From the NCBI GenBank assembly GCA_013003325.1, contig JABDJU010000359.1:1-7294 (forward strand): a stretch of DNA of 7,294 bases, in the 5' to 3' direction. Positions 1-7,294 of this stretch are shown piece by piece. The position numbers and the translations under genes were made by a program. How positions within the stretch are numbered: the stretch's first letter is position 1; each line of letters begins with the position of its first letter. The notes under the pieces are model-generated. The model was not told where the DNA came from. It saw only the letters and a list, made by a program, of their open reading frames with translations, and searched no databases. Source of the stretch: Acidimicrobiales bacterium. GTDB lineage: Bacteria; Actinomycetota; Acidimicrobiia; Acidimicrobiales; SZUA-35.

Positions 1-731
1 ATTCCGCCGAACGACGCGATTTCCGACAGAGTGGTGAGCGGGTCGGCCATGAAGTCTTCATAGCGAACCCGCAGGGTTGGGATCCCCAACCGTGGGAGCT
101 GGGTGAAACCAGCGTTGTCGGTGATCCACCGCCCGGCTGTGCGTGCCGGGCTGTACTTGGCCATCTCGGTCACGGTTTCCTGGGTCGCTTCGGGTCGTTC
201 GACCGACTTGGTGTACGAGTAGGCAACACCTCGGGGATCGCGGATGACGTGCACGACCCTGACGTCGAGCCGCTCATCCAGCGAATACAACACCGCCGAA
301 CTCAGGTGCTTTGACGAATCGATGATGATGTCGGCCCCGGTCCGGTCCTTGGCTGTGGCGCCGGCAGCGGTCAGCAACGCCCCCACCAAGTCGAGATAGT
401 CGAGTTGAGCTCGCGTCAGGTTCCCGGAACGATAGGCCTGCACCATCTGAGGCAGGCGCCGCGATCGGTCGACCTCCCAGCGCTGATCGATCACCACGTC
501 AGTATCGATCTCGGTCCAGCTCCCGAACGCCCTACGACCGACCTCGGTCCAGAATCGGCACTGATGGAACGGATCGCCACAGCCGCACAGCTCGTTGTCG
601 CGGACGCCTCGTTCCCAGATGTGGACCGTCTCACCGACGGCGAAGGTCTGCGGGAACTCGTTGAGCAGGCGTTCGATCAGCGTGCTGCCAGAGCGTCCCA
701 TGCCCCCAATGAACAAGATCGGTTGGGTCAT
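1..731 (-). CDS. PAPS-dependent sulfotransferase, C-terminus cut off by window edge
   Basis: Read from the reverse complement, an open frame begins at the ATG at 731-729 and stays open to base 1, giving 243 residues without a stop. It would transfer sulfate from PAPS to an unknown acceptor, probably in the cytoplasm, since no signal peptide or membrane segment is visible. The 5'-phosphosulfate loop is FIGGMGRSGSTLIERLL (residues 7-23). The 3'-phosphate strand is VVHVIRDPRGVAYSY (159-173), keeping the Arg164 and Ser172 pair typical of the fold. A cysteine cluster CGCGDPFHQC (49-58) followed by FW is, as I recall, common in one bacterial branch of these enzymes. The segment PTLRVRYEDFMADP (218-231) matches the usual late-domain motif. 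The start codon shares ATGA (731-728) with the stop of the upstream sulfotransferase and has no good ribosome binding site, so translation is probably coupled. The acceptor cannot be told from sequence. Confidence 0.88.
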   Translation of the reverse strand, partial: MTQPILFIGGMGRSGSTLIERLLNEFPQTFAVGETVHIWERGVRDNELCGCGDPFHQCRFWTEVGRRAFGSWTEIDTDVVIDQRWEVDRSRRLPQMVQAYRSGNLTRAQLDYLDLVGALLTAAGATAKDRTGADIIIDSSKHLSSAVLYSLDERLDVRVVHVIRDPRGVAYSYTKSVERPEATQETVTEMAKYSPARTAGRWITDNAGFTQLPRLGIPTLRVRYEDFMADPLTTLSEIASFGG

Positions 732-1660
732 AGCCAGTCCATCGTCCGACCCACGAGAGCCTCGGTGGCGGCAACACTCGGCGCCAGCTCGTCGCGCAGC
801 CGAGCCCGCAGATCGGCCGAGATCGATGACGTCGCCTTCATATTCCACGCCTCGAACTCGGCCGGGGAGAACGGTTCGAGGCCGAGGAAGTCGGTGACCC
901 GCCGGTAGGCCGACGCCGGGTCGGCGTACATGTCTTCGCTGCGCAGAATCATGAGCTGCTGGGCTGGCCAATGCTTCTTCCAGCGGCCGAGACCTCGCTC
1001 GTAGCGGCCCTGGTCGACATAGCTGAAGTGTTGGTGGGCGAAGCTCACGTAGCCAGGTTCGGTGATGATCCGGTCTTCCTCACCGGCAATGCGTTGGGGC
1101 TCGGCTTCGAGAGCCTCCTCGAACGACAGCCACTCGATGCCGTTGCGGGTCCGCTCGCCCCAATGGCCGAACGCTCGATCGACCGGGTTTCGCAGCAGGG
1201 CGATCACCTTCGCCGCTGGTGCGTAGGCTCGTGCCCTGACCGGTGCCAGCGGGTGGTGCAGGTAGTACGGAACCGCTTCACCGACGACCTTGCCGGTGGT
1301 CCGCAACGACGCCGCGGTGGGGAAGTGCGACGCGTACCAGCTGGCGCCCCGGCCGTAGTTCACGTCGAAGTAGTAGGTGCCTTTACGTGTTTCGCGACGG
1401 GGATACAACGAAGCGACGTCGGGATGGTCGAGCACCCATCTGGCCAAGGAGGTGCTGCCGCCTCGCTTGGTTCCGATGATCAGATAGTCGGGCTTGGCTC
1501 GCAACGAGGCGGTGGCGGCGCCGAAACGTCGCGTTCCCTGCAACACCTGGCCTCGGAGCTGATCGACGAATCCATTTCGGGTGCGCTCGGGGCCACCGTA
1601 GGGGCTGAGGGCGGGCAACTGGTGGGGTGGCTGCGGCCCGGAGAACAACGGCTCGGTCAT
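728..1660 (-). CDS. NDST/Sulfotransfer_1-type sulfotransferase
   Basis: A complete 310-residue protein predicted to transfer sulfate from PAPS to a carbohydrate or other hydroxyl/amine acceptor. The 5'-phosphosulfate loop is DYLIIGTKRGGSTSLARWVL (residues 58-77), with Lys65 and the GGST turn. The 3'-phosphate strand is KVIALLRNPVDRAFGHW (151-167), with Arg157. The downstream segment LMILRSEDMYADP (236-248) is the usual 'R-x-E-D' region of bacterial members. The first 55 residues precede the fold and are proline-, glycine- and arginine-rich, with no signal peptide or membrane helix. At position 165, eight residues after Arg157, glycine stands where the family usually has the serine that contacts the 3'-phosphate. 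The ATG overlaps the stop of the XdhC-like gene (ATGA at 1660-1657), and its own stop overlaps the next start, so it is the middle gene of a coupled operon. Family assignment is firm; the substrate is unknown. Confidence 0.9.
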   Translation of the reverse strand: MTEPLFSGPQPPHQLPALSPYGGPERTRNGFVDQLRGQVLQGTRRFGAATASLRAKPDYLIIGTKRGGSTSLARWVLDHPDVASLYPRRETRKGTYYFDVNYGRGASWYASHFPTAASLRTTGKVVGEAVPYYLHHPLAPVRARAYAPAAKVIALLRNPVDRAFGHWGERTRNGIEWLSFEEALEAEPQRIAGEEDRIITEPGYVSFAHQHFSYVDQGRYERGLGRWKKHWPAQQLMILRSEDMYADPASAYRRVTDFLGLEPFSPAEFEAWNMKATSSISADLRARLRDELAPSVAATEALVGRTMDWL

Positions 1661-2640
1661 GCGTGGATCGGCCCGTCGTGAGTTGACAGTGAGCGGGGTG
1701 GGCGACCCCGGCGCACGGCGAGGAACTCCGCTGCCATGGCGACGGCGGTTTCGGCCGGTGTGCGAGATCCCAGATCGAGCCCGAGCGGGCCGTGGATCCG
1801 GGATCGATCGGTGTGGCCCAACTCTTCCAGTTGTCGGGCCCGACGAGCCTGGGTGTGGCGAGCCCCCATCGCACCGATGTACCCGACGGCGCTGCGGGTG
1901 GCGGCGGCGAGTACCGGGACGTCGAGGTCGGGGTCATGGCTCAACATCAGCACCGCATCGGCCGGCGTCGCCGACGCCAGGAACTCCTCGGCGGTTGCGA
2001 GGTCGGCGACGAATGACACGTCCCACCCCATGAGCTCACCCTGGCGGGCGAAGGCTTCGGCCATCGGACCTTCGCCGACGATCATGGCCCGCGTGGTCGG
2101 GACGGCGGCGGAGAACACAACTCTTCGGCCTTCGATCTCGTCGATCTCAGCCCCGGACAGGCCCGATCGGAGGATCTGGCGGGCCCGTCGCACGGCCGTG
2201 TCGGTGGACGTGTCGTTCCATAAGGATCCGGCGACCGAACCGGTGCTGACAGCGAGATCGCCGCCCGAACCGTCGGCCTCGGCCACCAAAACGAGTGGCT
2301 CGGCGTCGGCCCACAACGCCGGGGTGGTGTCGGGCAGGTCGGTCAGGGGACTGAGAAGCAAAGTGGCGGTGCCTCCGCACAGGAGACCGGCAGCTATCGC
2401 ATCTGGATCGCTGACCGGAACCTCGAGGGTCGTGCGTCGACCGGCAGTCTCGGCGGCTTCGGTCACGAGGAGATGATCGATCACCCCGCCGAGCACCGAG
2501 CCTCTCGGGGTGGATTCTCCGGGCAGGATCACTGCTCCATCGGTCCCCTCTCGAACACCGATTCCGGTGATTTCGACAACCCGTACCAGCGTTCCGGGCC
2601 CCATCGGCGTCGATGCGAGGGATTCTCGTACCCGTTCCAT
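1657..2640 (-). CDS. XdhC/CoxI-family protein (divergent)
   Basis: I take the start at the ATG at 2640-2638, giving 327 residues beginning MERVRESLAS, because XdhC proteins normally begin with such a helix. An in-frame ATG at 2751 would add 37 residues without family resemblance and would run into the divergent DUF3499 gene. XdhC/CoxI proteins act in maturing molybdenum hydroxylases; XdhC delivers the sulfurated molybdenum cofactor to xanthine dehydrogenase. The N-terminal domain shows PRGSVLGGVID (45-55) and GLLCGGTATLLLSPL (85-99, Cys88). The C-terminal Rossmann-like domain shows AMIVGEGPMAEA (185-196), LSHDPDLD (233-240), YIGAMGARHT (254-263) and GPLGLDLGSRTPAETA (284-299). In the first motif the usual cysteine (GSVSGGC) is valine here (Val53). 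No molybdenum hydroxylase subunit lies in the window. Its stop overlaps the sulfotransferase start by ATGA, so it heads that operon. The family call is good; the actual role here is open. Confidence 0.85.
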   Translation of the reverse strand: MERVRESLASTPMGPGTLVRVVEITGIGVREGTDGAVILPGESTPRGSVLGGVIDHLLVTEAAETAGRRTTLEVPVSDPDAIAAGLLCGGTATLLLSPLTDLPDTTPALWADAEPLVLVAEADGSGGDLAVSTGSVAGSLWNDTSTDTAVRRARQILRSGLSGAEIDEIEGRRVVFSAAVPTTRAMIVGEGPMAEAFARQGELMGWDVSFVADLATAEEFLASATPADAVLMLSHDPDLDVPVLAAATRSAVGYIGAMGARHTQARRARQLEELGHTDRSRIHGPLGLDLGSRTPAETAVAMAAEFLAVRRGRPPRSLSTHDGPIHA

Positions 2641-2675
2641 GAACACAGGATGCCGTTGGGCGATACTCTTTCCGC
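2641..2675. promoter_or_regulatory. Divergent promoter region, XdhC-like operon / DUF3499
   Basis: Only 35 bases separate the two divergent start codons, so both promoters must lie in or around this gap. On the plus strand a TACTCT hexamer (2664-2669) fits the actinobacterial TAnnnT -10 pattern and ends six bases before the GTG at 2676. That spacing would make the GTG the first base of the mRNA, i.e. a leaderless transcript. A TGAACA match (4 of 6 to TTGACA) lies 18 bases upstream at 2640-2645. On the minus strand the hexamer CATCCT (2652-2647) sits at the same distance from the ATG at 2640 but is a weaker match. Neither gene has a visible Shine-Dalgarno sequence. This is motif reading only, with no transcription start data. 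Confidence 0.4.
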
Positions 2676-3209
2676 GTGGGTTTGATTTGCAGTCGGATCG
2701 GGTGCCGAGAAAAAGCAGCCGCAAGTCTTCAGTTCGATGCTGAACGTTCAACCGCGGTTCTGATCGACCTCACCCACTCTCGAAACGGCATGCCGCTGTG
2801 CGAGCGTCACGCGTCGTCCCGAACGGCCCCGATCGGCTGGCAACTGGTCGATCGTCGAACCGGCGCCCGGCAGATGGAGATCTGGTCCGCCGACGACGAG
2901 GGAGCACCCAGTCTGTCGTTCGCCGCTCCCACCGAGCGTCCGGCCGCCCGACGTCCCACCGACGAGGTGGCAACACCACCTCCGGCCGCTACGGCTGAAG
3001 CGCCCCCGGCCCCGGCCGAACGGCCCGCAGCCAAACGACCGACCGAGCCTGTGCCGGAGCCTGAACCGGTAGCGGCAAAGGAAGACCCCGTGGAGGCCGG
3101 GTTCCACTGGCCCAAGCACGGTGAAGACGTCGACGACGACACAGACGTCAAGCAGGACCTGGCCGCCGATAGCCCGCTGTTGTCGCGAGCCTTCCGAGCC
3201 GCCAAGTAG
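2676..3209 (+). CDS. DUF3499 family protein with Pro/Ala/Glu-rich tail
   Basis: A 177-residue protein starting at GTG. The first 60 residues match DUF3499, a small actinobacterial family of unknown function: MGLICSRIGC at the N-terminus, a STAVLIDL strand (25-32), then LCERHASSRTAPIGWQLV (41-58). Cys5, Cys10, Cys42 and His45 are placed to bind one metal ion, probably zinc (inference). Residues 83-140 are a low-complexity linker rich in Pro, Ala, Glu and Arg that contains a near-duplicate, ERPAARRPT (87-95) and ERPAAKRPT (115-123). An acidic stretch (149-157) follows, and the protein ends SPLLSRAFRAAK. From memory, mycobacterial homologues sit near whiB2 and manB; neither is here. GTG is chosen because the Cys5 motif follows at once and a -10-like hexamer sits just upstream; no ribosome binding site is visible. 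The gene is divergent from the XdhC-like operon and ends six bases before the tail of gcvP. Confidence 0.83.
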   Translation: MGLICSRIGCREKAAASLQFDAERSTAVLIDLTHSRNGMPLCERHASSRTAPIGWQLVDRRTGARQMEIWSADDEGAPSLSFAAPTERPAARRPTDEVATPPPAATAEAPPAPAERPAAKRPTEPVPEPEPVAAKEDPVEAGFHWPKHGEDVDDDTDVKQDLAADSPLLSRAFRAAK

Positions 3210-3215
3210 AAGCGC

Positions 3216-3220
<5 letters not shown>
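3205..3220. repeat. Small inverted repeat joining two convergent stop codons
   Basis: AGTAG (3205-3209) and CTACT (3216-3220) form a five-base inverted repeat around the six-base gap AAGCGC. Each arm contains the TAG stop codon of one of the two convergent genes, DUF3499 on the plus strand and gcvP on the minus strand. The stem is too short, too poor in GC and lacks a U-tract, so I do not call it an intrinsic terminator. No other terminator is visible between these genes, so the two transcripts probably overlap at their 3' ends. Confidence 0.35.
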
Positions 3221-6026
<2,806 letters not shown>

Positions 6027-6027
6027 G

Positions 6028-7131
6028 TCAGGCTCCTCGATTGAAACGGTGGGGGGTGAAGGGCAACGACGCGACGGTGCACACCACGTCGTTGCCTCGT
6101 ACATCGGCGATCACTTCGGTTCCGAGTTCGGCCAGTTCAGGCGGCAGGTATCCCATCGCGACCGGCGCTTCGACGGTCGGTCCGAACCCGCCGCTCGACA
6201 CCACCCCGACCGGATCTGAATCGGGTGAGGGGCGGAGCTCGGCCCCGTCGCGCACCGGTCGGCGACCCTGGGGGGCAAGCCCGACCCGTATCCGCGATGG
6301 CCCTTCGGCCCACTCCCGCAGGATGCGTTCGGCGCCGGGGAAGTCGCCTGCCTCGCGGCGCCGTTTGGGGATGGTCCATTTGAGGTCGGCCTCGACCGGG
6401 GAGGTGGTGAGGTCCAGGTCGTTGCCGTACAGACATAGGCCGGCTTCGAGCCGGAGGGTGTCGCGGGCGCCGAGTCCAGCAGGCCGGACCCGTTCGTCGG
6501 ACAGCAGCAGGCGGGCCAGCGCCTCGGCGTTGCCGGTGTCGACGGCGAGTTCGAAGCCGTCCTCGCCGGTGTAGCCGGCCCGGAACGCTGCTGCCTGAAG
6601 TCCGCCGAGTTCGGTCATGCGGGTGTCTAGGAATACGGTGTCGCTCAAGCTCGGGTCGTGGCCGATCACCACGTCGGCCGCCTCGGGCCCCTGGAGGGCG
6701 ATGAGGGCGATGTCGGGGCGGGGCCGAACCTCGATGCGGTCGAGCCGCTCGGTCAGGTGCGGTATGTCGACGTGGGCTCTGGAGGCGTTGACCACGACGG
6801 TGAAGTGGTCGCCCCAGTTGATCGCCATGAAGTCGTCGATGATGCCGCCGTCGTCGGTGGTGAACAGCCCGTACCGCTGCCGACGTTCGCCCAGGGTCGT
6901 GAAGGCGGCCGGCGAAACGGTCTCGAGCGCAGCTGCCGGATGGTCGCCCCAGAGCTCGACCACCGCCATGTGGGACACGTCGAACAGGGCGGCGCTGGAG
7001 CGACACCAATTGTGCTCGGCCACCACACCCTCGTATTGGATCGGCATCTCCCAGCCGGCAAAGGGAACCAGACGAGCGCCCAGTTCCTGATGGAGCCGGT
7101 GGAGCGGGGTTGTCTTCAGTTGTTCGGACAC
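6028..7131 (-). CDS. gcvT: Aminomethyltransferase, T-protein of glycine cleavage system
   Basis: T-protein: releases ammonia from the aminomethyl-lipoyl H protein and gives the one-carbon unit to tetrahydrofolate. The 367-residue product is full length for the family. Motifs in order are TPLHRLHQELGARLVPFAGW (8-27), LFDVSHMAVVEL (49-60), GGIIDDFMAI (95-104) with the Asp pair where the catalytic aspartate lies, ALQGPEAADVV (145-155), AGYTGEDGFEL (185-195), RLEAGLCLYGNDLD (227-240) and the C-terminal LPFTPHRF (356-363). I choose the GTG at 7131-7129: it places the family N-terminus correctly, and GAGG (7143-7140) lies eight bases upstream. The same frame is open to an ATG at 7251, but that ATG lies inside the glycine riboswitch and the extra 40 residues look like translated RNA structure. 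First gene of the gcvT-gcvP unit, controlled by the riboswitch. Confidence 0.97.
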   Translation of the reverse strand: MSEQLKTTPLHRLHQELGARLVPFAGWEMPIQYEGVVAEHNWCRSSAALFDVSHMAVVELWGDHPAAALETVSPAAFTTLGERRQRYGLFTTDDGGIIDDFMAINWGDHFTVVVNASRAHVDIPHLTERLDRIEVRPRPDIALIALQGPEAADVVIGHDPSLSDTVFLDTRMTELGGLQAAAFRAGYTGEDGFELAVDTGNAEALARLLLSDERVRPAGLGARDTLRLEAGLCLYGNDLDLTTSPVEADLKWTIPKRRREAGDFPGAERILREWAEGPSRIRVGLAPQGRRPVRDGAELRPSPDSDPVGVVSSGGFGPTVEAPVAMGYLPPELAELGTEVIADVRGNDVVCTVASLPFTPHRFNRGA

Positions 7132-7166
7132 GGCGGGTACCTCATCGGAGTGTGATGTGAGTACCC
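7132..7166 (-). promoter_or_regulatory. Riboswitch expression platform: hairpin hiding the gcvT ribosome binding site
   Basis: In the mRNA, GGGTACTCA (7166-7158) can pair with TGAGGTACCC (7144-7135), giving nine base pairs with one bulged G. The second arm contains the GAGG ribosome binding site (7143-7140) of gcvT, eight bases before its GTG. The first bases of the upstream arm (7166-7165) are shared with the lengthened closing stem of aptamer 2 (7172-7165 with 7247-7240). Binding of glycine should favour the aptamer stem, weaken this hairpin and expose the site, which predicts an ON switch acting on translation. There is no U-tract after the hairpin, so I do not read it as a terminator. The pairing is seen directly; the mechanism is inferred. 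Confidence 0.7.
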
Positions 7167-7247
7167 CCTCTGTCCACGTGCCTGAGAGCATTAACCCTTC
7201 GGCGGTCGAGCTGCCGGTGGTGCCCGGCTCGACGCTCTCCAGAGGAG
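7165..7247 (-). ncRNA. Glycine riboswitch, second aptamer (complete)
   Basis: The reverse complement folds as a glycine aptamer. The closing stem P1 pairs CTCCTCTG (7247-7240) with CAGAGGGG (7172-7165), with one G-U pair. The next stem pairs GAGAGC (7239-7234) with GCTCTC (7189-7184). A long arm pairs GTCGAGC (7233-7227) with GCTCGAC (7211-7205). The conserved core reads CGCCGAAGGG (7204-7195), and the conserved 3' strand reads CTCTCAGGCA (7188-7179) followed by GGACAGAGG. These are the signature segments of the glycine riboswitch, and it lies directly upstream of gcvT, the usual place for it. It should regulate gcvT and gcvP in response to glycine. Confidence 0.95.
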
Positions 7248-7249
7248 CC

Positions 7250-7294
7250 ATTCGCCGTGCGGTACGGGTGCCTGAGAGATTCCGGGGTGGTTGC
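7250..7294 (-). ncRNA. Glycine riboswitch, first aptamer (3' part only)
   Basis: A second copy of the conserved strand, ATCTCTCAGGCA, occurs at 7280-7269, exactly 90 bases from the one in the complete aptamer. It is preceded by GCAACC at the window edge, matching the bases that normally follow the GAAGG core. About 20 bases of linker, including the irrelevant ATG at 7251-7249, join it to the second aptamer. This is the arrangement of a tandem glycine riboswitch. The 5' half of this aptamer, any leader kink-turn strand and the operon promoter lie beyond the window. Confidence 0.87.

Noticed and set aside
2641..2751. Upstream in-frame ATG for the XdhC-like gene at 2751
   Set aside because: The 37 extra residues do not resemble XdhC N-termini and would overlap the DUF3499 coding region and its promoter.
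6027..6104. Upstream in-frame ATG for gcvP at 6104
   Set aside because: It would add 26 residues with no family similarity inside gcvT, while ATG 6026 has GAGGAG six bases upstream and the normal N-terminus.
7135..7166. Intrinsic terminator in the gcvT leader
   Set aside because: The hairpin is there, but no U-tract follows and the ribosome binding site is in the stem, so control of translation fits better.

Overview
The window looks like the chromosome of a high-GC actinobacterium. The main pointers are a DUF3499 gene (a family I know only from Actinobacteria), GTG start codons, tightly packed genes with four-base ATGA overlaps, and a likely leaderless promoter. An acidimicrobial lineage would fit, but that is inference from general style and not from a marker gene.

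Layout, left to right. Bases 1-2640 hold a three-gene minus-strand operon read from right to left: an XdhC/CoxI-like protein (2640-1657), a sulfotransferase of the NDST/Sulfotransfer_1 type (1660-728), and a second, unrelated sulfotransferase (731 to beyond base 1, so its C-terminus is cut off). Each junction is an ATGA stop/start overlap. A 35-base divergent spacer (2641-2675) separates this operon from a plus-strand DUF3499 zinc-knuckle-like gene (2676-3209). That gene ends six bases from the tail of gcvP. Bases 3216-7131 carry gcvT and gcvP on the minus strand, one base apart. Upstream of gcvT, 7135-7294 holds a tandem glycine riboswitch whose first aptamer runs off the window.

How the parts work together. 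GcvT (aminomethyltransferase) and GcvP (glycine decarboxylase) are two of the four glycine cleavage proteins. They turn glycine into CO2, ammonia and methylene-tetrahydrofolate with the H and L proteins, which are not encoded here. The riboswitch should sense glycine. Its second aptamer stem competes with a hairpin that hides the gcvT ribosome binding site, which predicts a translational ON switch. The sulfotransferase pair would move sulfate from PAPS to two unknown acceptors. Why an XdhC-like protein heads that operon is not explained by known biology and is the least understood part of the window.

There are no tRNA or rRNA genes, insertion sequences, CRISPR arrays or phage genes that I can see, and coding density is nearly complete.
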